Assembly: GCA_022495995.1 (NCBI GenBank)
Contig: JAFEMH010000932.1
Coordinates: 372,001-436,000, forward strand
Direction: 5' to 3'
Source of the DNA: Adenophora triphylla var. japonica
Lineage: Eukaryota > Streptophyta > Magnoliopsida > Asterales > Campanulaceae
DNA: 64,000 nucleotides
The notes under the pieces: model-generated
The model's input: the letters and a program-made list of their open reading frames with translations, nothing else
Told to the model about the DNA's origin: nothing
The model's database searches: none
Shown: one piece after another, positions 47,400 to 59,156 of the stretch
How the letters are laid out: the number at the start of each line of letters is the position of its first letter
Position numbering within the stretch: position 1 is the stretch's first letter
Program-made: the position numbers and the translations under genes

Positions 47400-48300
47400 G
47401 ATCACCTTGCTGTTTACCACCCTGAGCTTGACCCTTTTTGAATTTAGGACAACCCTTCTTGAAATGCCCCATTTCACCACGCTCGTACACTTACCCTGTT
47501 TCCTCCAACAGCTGTCTTCTAATGCCCAATCCTCTTACAAAAGTTGCAAACAAGCTTCCAAATTGACAGATACGTGCCTTGTTGAAACCGTAATCGTACC
47601 TCCCTTAGCCACTCCAAGAATTGAAGCTTTAGTCCGACTCTTGCCTTGCCCCGAGCTCCGCCTTGAGACTTACCCTTGCTTCCACTTGCCTCCGATTTAC
47701 TCTTATGTTCATCAATATCATTCTCAGTCTCGTAGGCCATATTAACCGCCGCCTGATAGGTAGGAAAATCATGAGTCAGCAACTGTTTCCTGAATTCCAA
47801 CCTCAATCCTTTAACAAACCGGTAAACCCTCCTGCTTTCATCTGGTACCAGATGGGAACAATACCTTGCCAATTCTGTAAATTTAGCTGAGTACTGGGCT
47901 ACTGTCAATGCCCCCTGCTCAAGTTTCAGGAATTCTACCTCTTTCTTGTCATTAGTGATCACGGGAATGAAGTGTTCCTTGAATTTTCCAACAAAGTTCT
48001 CCCAAGTCTGGGGCGTATGATCCCGCTCCCAGCTTTCTTTAAGGATCTGCCACCAATGTTCAGCTGGACCCTCTAGCTTAAACACTACACATCTGACCTT
48101 TTCTTCATATGTGCTCTCCATTGCAATAAAGATTTTGGTCATAGCCTCCAACCATCTCTCAGCTATCTGCGGATCTGGATCTCCGTTGAAGCTTGGTGGA
48201 GACAACTTAATAAACTTTTCCAATCCCTGGGTTGGCCTTGCCTCAGGTTGCTACTGTGCTCTACCCTGAGCTGCCATAGTTTGGAGGAAAGTCTGAAACA
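47400..48300 (-). pseudogene. gag: gypsy gag of the Tekay/Del-like element
   Basis: ATG 48277 (MAAQGRAQ) is followed at once by an in-frame TAG. The long open block 48223-47519 encodes the gag core: FIKLSPPSFNGDPDPQIAER, WLEAMTKIFIAME, EHWWQILKESW, FVGKFKEHFIP and LVPDESRRVYRFVKGL. A basic tail (SKGKSQGGARGKARVG) follows. The zinc-knuckle region, near 47.45-47.5 kb, is out of frame and degraded, and a TGA lies between it and protease. Confidence 0.88.
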
Positions 48301-48464
48301 TTGCCATCATCTCAAAGATTAGGGCCTCCCCTGACCCCCCGATCACCAATATTTTCCTGGTGGTCACCACCATTCCAGCCATTACAATGATCCTCGCAGA
48401 AACACTCGCGTCGGATATCACACACTCCCCTTAGACTAGACATCTACCCTTGACTCTAGCCAAA

Positions 48465-48476
48465 GCTCTGATACCA
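48465..48476 (-). other. Primer binding site, initiator tRNA-Met type
   Basis: The - strand TGGTATCAGAGC lies two bases after the LTR end. It is an exact match to the common plant LTR-retrotransposon PBS. Confidence 0.93.
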
Positions 48477-48478
48477 AC

Positions 48479-51335
48479 TGTGGGCGCCTCCCAACTCCCG
48501 GACCTATAAACCGTGTCCCAGGATGGATGGTCCCAAAATATACCATTTTAAAAAAACTTTTCTTTACATTAACTTGAAAAGTATACAACTCATTTTAAAA
48601 ACCATTTCGAAATAACCTCTTTACACGGAGGCAATATATGCACCTGTTTTAAAACAAACACAACCTGTTTTAACAACCTATACAACTGGAAAGCCTATAC
48701 ATAAGCCAACCATAAATAAACCAAGTTTAAGTTACTTACAACACGATACAACTGAAACATGTTGTAAAACTTTATATACAATACAATCCCCAAAAGAATA
48801 ACAACCAAGTACAGCCCCAACTCCCAAAAGAACTCATACCCTGACAACCCAAAAGGAGTCCAAACTCTTCCCCCGGCCTCACTGGTCCGGTCCACCTGTC
48901 TCAGCGGGATCTAAAACAATAAAGGGAGAAGGGGTGAGATAAAATCTCAAATAAGTTATTATGTATGCAACAATATTCCATACAATATGCAACACATAAA
49001 TAGGTTGCTCACATTGGAAAACAGTAAACACATTACGTTACCTTTTCCTTCTGACCAATAAGTCATATACAATGCAACACACAATCAGGTTGCTAATAAC
49101 ACATAGGGAAACAGTAAACACATTATGATACCTATCCCTTACCTTTCCATCTGAATCATGTGTAGTACAACGATGGGAGGGATACTCTGCTCTCGTGAAA
49201 TGCTAGTGCTTATTCACGTCTTATATGACCCCGAACAGAGATCCACATAAGTTATCAGCTATCTGTGCCTGACTGCACATATACACAGAAGCTGCGCACC
49301 CCCAGACCGTGGCCACAGACGGGGGAGAGGTCACAGGTATAAGGCAATCTAAACACTGTATGAAATATCTTCTCATAAGTGTTAAGATCCCATATACCCC
49401 CACAATGATCAGCTGATACCATCATAGTCAAGCACATAACAGATACTTGAACATAAGTCCACCCTATGGGACATCAATATACATAACATGGAACTATAAC
49501 TCATGTTAAATCAATCACAATAGTGCACATGTATTTTAACACTATTGAATAACAACAATGCAATGACATGGTATTCATTACTCATGCTCACCCAAGAAAA
49601 TGTGCAACAAGTATTTGAACACTTTGTACACAATTAACTATGAACAAGTAAGCACTTATGGCACAATTTATATCATATAAGTCTTACAATTTCATTTCAT
49701 ACCATGGAACCCAAAAATAGGGTGTTATCCCTCTTGTTCAAACCAAGGAAGTAATGCCCTACTCATTTTGAGGCACTATAGAGAAAATAACCCTACATAG
49801 GTCATCACGTAGGGGTAAAATAACATATAAGTAGCCCTACGCCATCATAATACAACATTAAACAACTTCCCTTTAGGTTTCAAGTTCAAAAACCAAGTTT
49901 TATAACATTTGGTTCAAGTTTCATAATCGTCTCTCAAGCATTTTTGAGACATTATTTAAGGACCTTATCAATATCTTTTTGGCCCAATTCAAACTCCATT
50001 ATGTAGTACTAAAGTTGTACTAGATATAGGATTAAAAAGTGTTCCAATCCAAGTTGTTTAGCCTAGGTTTCCAATGCCTCAAACATGGTCCAAGGCTGCA
50101 GATTGAAATAATACAAGTGCCAAAACTGCCTTCCAAGCAACTTTAGGTAAATATTTAAAGCTATTGCCAATCTCTTTTTGTCCAACTCCAAGTTCTACAT
50201 TGTTGTAAGAAAGTTTTACTACAAGTATAATTAAAGAATGGTTCAAGCCTACCCATTTACCTAGGTTAGAAAGCTTGCAAAGGTGCTCACTCAACTCGGT
50301 ACTGAGCACGAGTCGTGCATGGTAGTACGAGTCGTGCAACTCCCCTGCACGAATGCTCCATGACTCACGACTAGTGTACCACGACTGCAAACCCTTGGTC
50401 ATGACTCGTGCTCTTAGGCACGAGTCATGCCCTTCACCAGGAGCCACGGTTTGCAGCAACAACAGCAGCAGAACACAACAACACCAACACCAGTTTCTGC
50501 CACCTTTGCTCTAAGCTAACTCAAGGCCATTTACAACAATTATCTACCTGGTTTGGGACTCTATATACTCCCTTCCTACCTCATAACACATATATAACAT
50601 GGATACATTAATTATCAATCCATAATACCACCTTTTGCCAAGTTCATCACACCAACTAAGCTTGTTGCCATTTCAAACCCCAGCTGAAGTTTTCATCATT
50701 GCACAACTTGTTAATAACATCATATTAACCACTTTAATCATGTTATGAACAATTATAACAAAAGGACATAACAACTTACCAAGGATTATAAATGAAAAGA
50801 GAGAAATACTCGGATGAACTAGCTCAAAACACTTTCCTCAGCAATAGTTTGAAAACAGAATCGACAACCACTTCAAAGCTGAATTTCTAAGATTTTTAGA
50901 AGTAGAACAAGGGTTTAGGAACTTCCATGGCTGAGAGAAACAACAAGAAGGCTGAAGAACGTAATAGGCTTCTTAAGGAAGCTTTGAGAGGATATATATA
51001 AAGCATTTACAATCAAGCTCCTCAAAGGTTGAAAATCCCACAACCAACTACCTTGAACTTGCAATTACACTTAAGCACCTCAACCATTTTGAACCACTTT
51101 CAATCAAGTTTCAAGTGTTGACAAAGAACTACACAACTTCTCTCATTTCCAACATTTAGACATTATAACATTAAATCAAGCTATAACATCTAAAACTCAC
51201 ATAGTGCAACAAAATGGCTCAAAATGAACACGTAAGCAATCAAATGCTAACAAACCAAGGATGATATGCAAGGCATACCCAACCTCACGTGCTTCACGTG
51301 TGACCAATATTGTGCCTAGGCTTAGGGTCGTGACA
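48479..51335 (-). repeat. 5' LTR of the Tekay/Del-like element (2857 bp)
   Basis: Aligned by eye to 41070-43927 over its full length, with scattered substitutions and a few indels. It carries the same GCACGAGTCGTGC cluster (about 50304-50430), somewhat more decayed. Confidence 0.95.
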
Positions 51336-51497
51336 ACTACTATAGACTCGACCGAGCATATGAGAACAGAAAGTTGGTATTTTTTGAAGGGTATGCTCGA
51401 CTGAGCAATATATGGCTCGGCCGAGCAACCCTCAACCCCTAAACCCTAAAAGGGTATGCTCGACCGAGCAACACCAAATACTCAGCCGAGCAACCCT
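51336..51497. mobile_element. hAT segment between the chromovirus and the CACTA element
   Basis: Begins with the ACTAC target copy. It contains five GCTCG-CCGAGC-type palindromes (about 51348, 51393, 51411, 51458, 51480). The last ~68 bp recur after the CACTA element at 63905-63975, so the CACTA sits inside a tandem repeat of the hAT. Confidence 0.7.
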
Positions 51498-51528
51498 CAC
51501 TACAAGAAAACAGGGCAACTGAAACGGA
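51498..51528 (+). repeat. Left terminal inverted repeat of the CACTA element
   Basis: CACTACAAGAAAACAGGGCA and the next 11 bases match the reverse complement of 63874-63904 without mismatch by eye. Just inside, a phrase of about 49 bp (AACTGAAACGGAATTTTGCA...CCGAATTGAAATCAGT) is present twice. Confidence 0.96.
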
Positions 51529-51640
51529 ATTTTGCAACCGAATTGAAATCAGTTTCAGAGCTGGGGAACTGAAACGGAATTTTGCAACCGAATTGAAATC
51601 AGTATCAGAGTAAAAAGTGCTCATTGAAAATTGACGTACA

Positions 51641-51947
51641 CAATTCATTTTGCAACTCATTTTGCAATGGAAAACCATTTTGTCTCTTCATCTGCTTAGT
51701 TTGCAACAGTTTTTGAAACAGATGAACTTCTGTTTCAATTTTCCGTTTCAATTTCAGTTGCATTTTGCAACCGAATTGAAATCAGTTTCAGACAATTAAT
51801 TTTGCAACTCATTTTGCAATGGAAAATCATTTTGTCGCTTCATCTGCTTAGTTTGCAACCGTTTTTGAAACAGATGAACTTCTGTTTCAATTTTCTGTTT
51901 CAATTTCAGTTGCATTTTGCAACCGAATTGAAATCAGTTTCAGAGTA
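51641..51947. repeat. Subterminal 152-bp tandem repeat, two copies
   Basis: CAATTCATTTTGCAACTCAT at 51641 and CAATTAATTTTGCAACTCAT at 51793 start two near-identical units of 152 bp. Both contain many TTGCAA and TTTCAATTT words. Repeated short words in subterminal regions are the usual binding sites of CACTA transposase accessory proteins. Confidence 0.85.
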
Positions 51948-52189
51948 AAAAATGCTAATTGAAATGTTTCGAGGGAAAAGTTGGAGGGAAGAATGCCGCT
52001 TAGTTTTGAAATGATTTTTGGAAATTTGGTTTCAGTGTGATACTACTAAACTGTGGATACCAGTACCCAACTACAGTCTTGAAGTAGGGGCAATGATCAA
52101 GAAGTTCTTGGTTGGATAGGAAGGGAAAGAGTCGAGTTGCTCGGTATAGGGATTTTGTAATCGATGAATAGTTGTAATAGATAAGTCTC

Positions 52190-52647
52190 TGAAAGTTTCG
52201 TGTAGCTAGGAAACTTAATCACACAACAGGCAACGGATGTGAGTTACAGATGTAAGGCACAACCTTACTCACAACCTAAAATCAATAATGTCGAATACAA
52301 TGAAGAGTATGTAATTTTCTCTCTAAAATTCCGTAGCTTCTCTTGTGCTGAATGCCTTGTATTTATAGTGCACCATGGAGAAGATCTTCATGCAATCGAC
52401 ATCTTCCTTTGTGAGATCTCTTTTCCTATATGAAAACATAAAACACACTCACAAGGAAATCAAATATTAGTAGGTTAGTCCTAATATAAAACTATGTACA
52501 TAAATAAAAGATATTTACTATATTTACAATTCCTAGTCAAAGTAGGATACTTATAAATCTCCATGAAAGTCCCAAAATCTTCTTACCATAATAGAAGTCT
52601 TTTTAAATAAGGAAACATAAATATGTTCCCAAAAACTCACGGTTTCA
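52190..52647 (-). repeat. 3' LTR of the Sirevirus-like element (458 bp)
   Basis: On the - strand TGAAACCGTGAG ... CGAAACTTTCA. TATA box CTATAAATAC on the - strand at 52358-52367. It differs from the other LTR at five sites, four of them transitions. Confidence 0.96.
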
Positions 52648-53077
52648 ATCTCCCCCTATTTTGGACTTTCTGGTCAAAACCAAAGATTTATAACAATCAC
52701 ATTTTTATGACCACAGAATATAGAAAAACATAACTCCTCCTGAATGGATGTGTGTTCAGATGTGTGTACTCATCCACACATAAAAACTGCATAGAACAAT
52801 GTTAGAACAGAATACCAGCAGTCTATTAAGCAAAAGCAAAAACCATTCAGCAAACTCCTAATTAAAGCTATTACAAACCATTGTTTAGAAACTAAAACTA
52901 AAACAGAAATTAAAAATTGTTTTAACAACCATTATAGCAAAAGCAGCAAAAAAATTTTCTCCCCCTAAATTAAAGGTCGAAATGTCTCCATTTAAAACTA
53001 CCACATTGAGCAGAAGAAGAAGCAGAACAAAGAAAGATCCCATTTTCCATTTCCAGAGCTTGATTCTCCCCCTTTTT
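52648..53077 (-). other. Three polypurine tracts
   Basis: On the - strand: AAAATAGGGGGAGAT at 52662-52648 abutting the LTR (the functional PPT by position), ATTTAGGGGGAGA at 52970-52958, and AAAAAGGGGGAGA at 53077-53065. The third lies inside the C-terminal codons of the extra ORF (QKGGES). Repeated PPTs upstream of the 3' LTR are a known Sirevirus trait. Confidence 0.75.
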
Positions 53078-55175
53078 GACTAGAAAGTTTAGCATGCCAT
53101 CGAAGGAGATTATCCCTAAGGGCCTTGAGATTATTGGCATGGGCAATGGAGGCTTGAGCTTGAGATTCAGCATCTATAATTGCAGCATCCAAATCCTTCA
53201 TTTGAGCAACAAAGTTATCTTCAGATGTGGCTTCAGATGTGTCCACATCTGGCATACCAAGCTCAGGAACAGTACCCAAAGGGAGATCCACATGTCTTTG
53301 CTTAGGGTCGAGCAGGGTTTTGGATTCCTTAAACAGAGCAAAATTTTCAACCTTTTCTTCTCCTTTCTCAGGCTTAACTCCATTGGCTATCAGGATTTGA
53401 GAAATCAAGGAAGGATAGGGTAAAGACCACTTTTTAGATGGTGACTCTCCATAGTCACAGATCTTCCTAAAGATGAAATCACCAAAATTAATATGCCTCT
53501 TAATGCCCAATCTATATAGAAGGAGAGCTTGCACCCTAGTAACTGAGGTTTTGTTATTTGAGGGGCAAAGATTGGCAACAAGAATATAATGGAGAAAACA
53601 GTAGAGAGAAGATAAAGATCCACTTCCCAAATCCTTTGGCTTCACTGGCCAAGAGGTTACCTTTCCATGGGTAATAGCAGTCACAAGCTCATCATCATCA
53701 ACAGTAACTAACTCATCCAAGTTATCATTCAAACCAAGCAAATCATTTATGACAGATGGGGAAAAAGGGACAAACACTCCCCTAACATAGACAGAAGGAG
53801 GAGAGGAGTAACTTTTATCTAATCCCTTAGGCAAATTGGCATAAAATTCATACACCATTTTAGGATAGAAAGGGAGAGGATGGTCCACAGTTAAAAACAG
53901 TCCTCTTTCCTCAAAAAATTTGTCCATACCAAGCTTAACAAAGGTTTCCCTATCCCTTTTCATTTCCACAATAAAAGCCTTAGAGGAAATTAGGCCAAAC
54001 CTATCAGATGCCTTTTTGGTCAAGAATTTCTTGGAAAAGGGCTTAGGGGTAGAGGTAATGGAGAGAGTTGAAGACATACCCTTTTCAGATTTCTTCCTTG
54101 TAGATGTGCGTCTGGATGTGTGCACATCCTCAAATACATCCTTGGCAGGGAATGGAACTTTGATGGACTCAATCTCAGTGTCATCATCAGGAGAGGAATC
54201 TAAATCTTGGTCCTCTTTCTCTTGATCAAGCTCTTCTCTCCCTAGCTTGTAATTCTCATCAGATGCAGTATCATCACTGTCAGAGCTTGAATCAGATTCA
54301 TCATCAATGGGCTCTAAATCAGTAGCAGCCACCTTTTTCTTTCCCCTCAAATCCATTAAAATATTTGCTAAGGGTTCTTCATCACTAAAAGAAATAAAAT
54401 CCTCAACAGGACTTGAAATCACAGGGGCAGAAGGATCAACAATAGGGACAGACACATTATCCACAGGAGGTGAAATATCAATAGAAGGAGTGGTAATAGG
54501 GATAATGGGATCCGATGACACTATGGGAGAGGATGATGGAGCAATAGGATCAACATGGGAAACAGACTCAGCATGGGGAACAGTCTCAACAGGATTAATG
54601 GGTTCAACATGGGGAACATTATCAGAAGGGGTAATAATAGGGACAGGATCAACAACTAAGGGAGGAGGAATTGAAGATTGAGCCCTAGTCCTAACAAGAG
54701 GAGCAATTACCTCTTCTTCTTCATCATCTTCTTCAAGTGCAATGGCTGTAGAGGGCTTCCCGCCAGGTTTCTTCAAGTTCTTGGCCTTGTCAGATTCTGA
54801 CAACTTCCGAACCCTATGCGAACGACGAAGATTGCGTTGGGGCACAGGCGTTGCAGCAGGCTTTAGGGGTTTTGCTTGGGAAAGCTTCCTCTTCTTGGTT
54901 GAGGAAGGTTCTACAGAGGTAGAGACAGGGGCAACAACCGATGGTGGAATCACCGGAGAGGTTGGAGCCTTAGGGTTTTCAGGGATTGGTTCCAATGTAG
55001 GGGATTTAGGAGACGGAGCTTCCATGATTGGGTCAGAAGAGGGTGAAGGAGAGGCGAATTCAGCAAGAAATTTTGAGATCACAGGGTTGACGACAATGGA
55101 AGCTTCACCTTTAGCTACAGAGATTGGGGCAACGTCAAGAACGTCTTCTTCCCTAATATTTGAATGATCGGCCAT
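52998..55175 (-). CDS. Sirevirus extra ORF, 725 aa, putative plant transposon protein domain
   Basis: A single open frame starts at ATG 55175 (MADHSNIREEDVLDVAP) with no stop for 725 codons, in the same direction as gag-pol. Residues ~1-280 are Pro/Ser/Val-rich with basic patches (KKRKLSQAKPLKP, RRSHRVRK) that could be nuclear signals. Residues ~280-345 are acidic (DDESDSSSDSDD). Residues ~380-620 form a globular region (SDRFGLISSKAFIVEMKRDR, FFEERGLFLTVDHPLPFYPK, VRGVFVPFSPSVINDLLGL, LLLYRLGIKRHINFGDFI) like the 'putative plant transposon protein' (Transposase_32-type) domain. A short helical segment (AQMKDLDAAIIDAESQAQAS) precedes a hydrophobic tail. This position in Sireviruses has been called env-like; I see no signal peptide or long membrane segment, so I do not call it an envelope. 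Function unknown. Confidence 0.82.
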   Translation of the reverse strand: MADHSNIREEDVLDVAPISVAKGEASIVVNPVISKFLAEFASPSPSSDPIMEAPSPKSPTLEPIPENPKAPTSPVIPPSVVAPVSTSVEPSSTKKRKLSQAKPLKPAATPVPQRNLRRSHRVRKLSESDKAKNLKKPGGKPSTAIALEEDDEEEEVIAPLVRTRAQSSIPPPLVVDPVPIITPSDNVPHVEPINPVETVPHAESVSHVDPIAPSSSPIVSSDPIIPITTPSIDISPPVDNVSVPIVDPSAPVISSPVEDFISFSDEEPLANILMDLRGKKKVAATDLEPIDDESDSSSDSDDTASDENYKLGREELDQEKEDQDLDSSPDDDTEIESIKVPFPAKDVFEDVHTSRRTSTRKKSEKGMSSTLSITSTPKPFSKKFLTKKASDRFGLISSKAFIVEMKRDRETFVKLGMDKFFEERGLFLTVDHPLPFYPKMVYEFYANLPKGLDKSYSSPPSVYVRGVFVPFSPSVINDLLGLNDNLDELVTVDDDELVTAITHGKVTSWPVKPKDLGSGSLSSLYCFLHYILVANLCPSNNKTSVTRVQALLLYRLGIKRHINFGDFIFRKICDYGESPSKKWSLPYPSLISQILIANGVKPEKGEEKVENFALFKESKTLLDPKQRHVDLPLGTVPELGMPDVDTSEATSEDNFVAQMKDLDAAIIDAESQAQASIAHANNLKALRDNLLRWHAKLSSQKGGESSSGNGKWDLSLFCFFFCSMW

Positions 55176-56285
55176 TTAATCAGAAGGATTTTGTTAGGTG
55201 GAATAGTAGAAGTAGAAATTAATGCAATGTGTGTGATTGTGTGCAGAGCTTAAGGAAGAACAAGAGGTTTTAGCAAGGGTTTATGGGGGAAGGGACGGAT
55301 GTGAGAGCTCTTAAATACTCACAGCTCCCCCTTTCCAACTGAAATTTGGAAATCCTTTTCCAAAAAGGTCTCACACAACCTATATTCCTTAGGAGTCCTC
55401 CAACGGCTAGAAACCTTTGAGGTTGCCACACACAACCACCTTCTAAGAAATAGGGGATTAAAATAAAACAAGATTTTGATAGATTTTTATGGAAACAAAA
55501 ATATCTCAGCCATATCTTTATTTAAAAAAAAACAGAATCCCAATTGAATTTTCCAACCTTTTTAAACAAGGATTGATACACACCTTTTTCTTTCATGAAA
55601 GATATTGGAGATCAAAAACCTATAAAATCAAAGAATGAATTAAGAAAGAAAATTAATTAACTAGTATATTTACAAAGCTCCTATATGTCCTAAAAAATGC
55701 AGTATGCCTAGCATGATGCAAAGACACAGGTGATGGAAATTTTCTCAGCTTATGGATGTGGCATAGGATGTGAGTCACATATAGGGACACATTTAGATCA
55801 CAAAAAGTCAATGAGCAATAATCCAATCTGCACAGCCTCTAGGATGCATCCACCAATTTTTTGTTGTGGATTTTTGCATTGTGAGTAGCTTTCACTTTAC
55901 TTGATCCCAAAGATAGCCCTTTTTCCCAATGATCTTATCAAGTTTGATTTCAAGTTTTCTTATGAAAAACACTTGATCACAATGGTATGGCTTCATACTA
56001 AGGGTGAAGCAGCTGTTTCTCACATATAATTTTTTCTTTTAAAGCACCCACTGTGAGATACCTAGGAAGGTTATATCAAGTCACCAAAAGGTGACATGAA
56101 CAGGAAGTGCTCACAATTAAGTGATCAAAAATAATGTCAAAGATGAAGACTCACAAGTGATCACACTGAGAAATTTCGTGCTAATGCATGATATTTTTTT
56201 TTTAATTTTTTTTTATAATTTTTTTTTCAGTTAATCTAATCTACAGATGTGTTAGAGGATGTGAGATACATTTGGTCTCACAACC
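55176..56285. other. Spacer between RNase H and the extra ORF
   Basis: AT-rich, without ORFs of note. On the - strand it would be the 5' leader of the extra ORF if that is expressed from a subgenomic or spliced RNA. A T/A-rich patch lies at 56187-56230. Confidence 0.5.
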
Positions 56286-58150
56286 TTAGATATCACACAA
56301 GCCAAGAGACTTCCTCAAGGAGGAAAATCTCTCCAAATCTAATGCCTTTGTAAATATATCAGCCAATTGATTTTCAGTCCCAACAAATTCCAGACACACA
56401 GTTTTTTGTTCTACAAGATCTCTGATGAAATGATGTCTAATATCAATGTGCTTTGTTCTAGAATGTTGGACATGATTTTTAGATATGTCCAAGGCACTTT
56501 TGTTATCACAAAAAGCAGTCAAAACATTGCTATTCAATCCATAATCTTTCAACATTTGATTCATCCAAAGTAATTGTGTGCAGCAACTCCCAAGGGCAAG
56601 ATATTCAGCTTCAGCAGTGGATAAGGACACACAATTTTGCTTTCTACTATACTAAGATACAAGGTTATTTCCTAGGTAGAAACATCCACCTGTGGTACTC
56701 TTTCTATCATCACTATTTCCAGCCCAATCAGAATCAGTGTACCCAACCAAATTGGTGTTTGTTTCTTTAGAGTAATGCAGACCTAGGTTCACAGTCCCAC
56801 TCACATACCTAATGATTCTTTTCAAGGCTTTAAGATGGGATACTTTAAGGTTGGCTTGGTATCTAGCACAGAGACACACACTGTACATAATGTCAGGTCT
56901 ACTTGCAGTGAGGTAAAGCAGACTTCCTATCATGCTTCTATAAAGGGTTTGATCAACACTCTCACCATCAGAATCATGACTTAGCTTTTGGGAAGATCCC
57001 ATTGGGGTTCTTTGATGTGAAGAGTGTTCAAGCTCAAACTTTTTTCACAAGATTCTTGGCATACTTAGACTGTGAAATGAACATGCCATCTTTGAATTGC
57101 TTAATCTGTAAACCTAAGAAAAAGTTCAACTCACCTACCATACTCATCTCAAATGTGGAAGTCATGCTATCCACAAATTCAGCTAGCATAGGATCAGAAT
57201 TTGATCCAAACACAATGTCATCTACATAGATTTGTGCCACAAGAATCTCCTTCTTATTTCTCCTCACAAACAATGTTTTGTCAACCTCACCTCTCTTGAA
57301 TCCTAGTTGAAGCAAATGGTCAGTCAACCTACCATACCAAGCTCTAGGGGCTTGCTTTAGCCCATACAGAGCTTTCTTCAGCTTATACACATGGTTAGGA
57401 TACTTGGAGTCCACAAAGCCTTTAGGTTGTTCAACATAGGCTTCCTCATTTAATATCCCATTTAGAAAAGCACTCTTAACATCCATTTGATGAAGAGTAA
57501 TCTTGAGATAACAAGCAATGGCTAATAAAAGCCTAATGGACTCAATTCTTGCAACAGGGGCAAATGTCTCCTCAAAATCAATTCCCTCAATTTGAGTATA
57601 ACCTTGAGCAACTAACCTAGCCTTATTTCTAGTTATCACACCTTGCTCATCTGTTTTGTTCTTGAAAATCCATTTGGTTTCTATGATATTACCATGTGAG
57701 GGCCTAGGAACAAGAGTCCACACCTCATTTTTCTCAAATTGAATCAATTCATCTTGCATAGCCATAATCCAGTCAGCATCTTTCAATGCTTCAGCAACAT
57801 TCTTAGGTTCAATTTTTGAAACAAAACAACAGAAACTTACTTGGGAGTATGCTGAGGAGCAACTCCATAAACCAGCCATCTTTCTATAATCAACTTTGTC
57901 CTTTTGTCTAGTTCTCACTTGTGCATGCACATCTCCCACAACTTGTGAAGTTGGGTGGTTTTTCTGGATTTTTGAAGGGATATCCTTTGACCTATCCACA
58001 CACCCATTCACATTACCTTCTGGAGCATCATCCTGATCAGAATCAGAGGAACTGTCCTCAGTTACAGGAGTTTGAGTGGATGTGGGAGCAGATGTGGGTT
58101 CAGATGTGGAGGCAGATGTGTCCATATCCTTGGTTACATCCTTATCAGGT
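56286..58150 (-). pseudogene. pol: Sirevirus RT and RNase H
   Basis: The first block (58125-57034) begins with an acidic linker ([17 protein letters not shown]), then [79 protein letters not shown] and [12 protein letters not shown] (Y-V-D-D intact). After a frameshift near 57.02 kb the next block has YRSMIGSLLYLTASRPDIMY and DSDWAGNSDDRKSTTGG. A TAG at 56652-56654 replaces the usual Trp before YSRKQNCVSLSTAEAEYLAL (RNase H). The C-terminus reads TKHIDIRHHFIRD and QLADIFTKAL, ending at 56286. Confidence 0.93.
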
Positions 58151-59156
58151 TCAACATGTTTATCAGCACTGGAAGCTTCTTTTGATTTTTCAGACTGCTT
58201 TCTTCATCCTTCCACCCAAAGAAGCAACCCGAAACATCATCCTCGCCAGCCTTGAGGTTAAGATCAAGTGAGTCATCAAATTTAACATTAGCAGATTCCA
58301 TAATGGTCTTAGTTTTGAGATTGAAAACTCTGTAAGCTCTACTATTAGTGGAATAGCCCATGAAAATTGCTTTGTCACTCTTTGAATCAAACTTGGACAG
58401 GTATTCTCTATCATTGAGAATATAACAAACACATCCAAACACATGAAAATATTTCATAGTTGGTTTCTTTCCAAGGAGGATTTGGTATGGCGTGACAGTG
58501 CTACCAATCCTTAGGAACACCCTATTGCCAATGTGGCAAGCAGTGTTTTAAGCTTCTGCCCAAAATTTCTTGGACAAGTTTTTAGAACTTAGCATGACCC
58601 TAGCCATTTCTTGCAAAGTTATATTCTTTCTTTCAGCAATTCCATTCTGCTGTGGGGTGATTGGTGCAGAAAACTCATGAGTGATTCCCTTAGAATTGCA
58701 AAAATTGGTGAACATTTGATTCTCATATTCAGTACCATGGTCAGACCTAATCCTCACAGTTTTAAGACCATAAAGATTTCTAACCCTTTTGTACCAATTC
58801 TTGAATTCTCCAATTGTTTCTGACTTTTCTCTTAAGAACATTACCCAAGTGTACCTAGAATAATCATCAACACACACAAAGGCATACTTTTTCCTACCAA
58901 AGCTTTCTACTTCAATAGGTCCCATTAAATCAGTGTGAATCATCTCCAAACATCTAGTTGTGGAGCATTGTTGGACCTTTTTATGTGATGCTTTTGTTTG
59001 TTTTCCCTTTTGACATGAACCAGCGGACATCGTGGTTCTTGAAGTTCAGTTTAGGGAGGTCGTTAAGAGCTTCAAACCTTTGAAGTTCTTCCGCAGTTCT
59101 GCAGCTAGCATGCCCTAATTTTTGGTGCCACAGATTGACATCATCAGCTTTTGAGC
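58134..59156 (-). pseudogene. pol: Sirevirus integrase
   Basis: A degraded zinc-binding region (LWHQKLGHAS near 59.13 kb) is out of frame with the core. The core reads LEMIHTDLMGPIEVESFGRK, VRIRSDHGTEYENQMF and APITPQQNGIAERKN (D, D, E present). TAA at about 58548-58550 interrupts after KKFWAEA. The frame then resumes (TPYQILLGKKPTMKYFHVFG, AIFMGYSTNSRAYRVFNLKT) and is lost again near 58.15 kb before RT. Confidence 0.92.

Larger units (their letters stand above)
41070..51335 (-). mobile_element. Ty3/gypsy chromovirus, Tekay/Del-like, 10.3 kb
   Basis: LTRs 41070-43927 and 48479-51335 are flanked by the target duplication ACTAC (41065-41069, 51336-51340). The - strand order is LTR, tRNA-Met PBS, gag, protease, RT, RNase H, integrase, PPT, LTR. 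Integrase lies after RNase H (gypsy order), and the C-terminus has the chromodomain-like run VPLQILERQVRELHTKSIPV, then VKVIWKNHTIEEATWE. Both LTRs are long (2.86 kb) and differ only by scattered substitutions. Coding blocks are interrupted by nonsense codons and frameshifts. Confidence 0.95.

Noticed and set aside
53920..55167. + strand ORFs rich in Gly/Thr opposite the Sirevirus extra ORF
   Set aside because: Reverse-strand shadows of a low-complexity, Pro/Ser-rich coding region.
52998..55175. Calling the Sirevirus extra ORF an envelope gene
   Set aside because: No signal peptide, furin-like site or long membrane helix is visible. The central domain resembles a plant transposon protein family instead.
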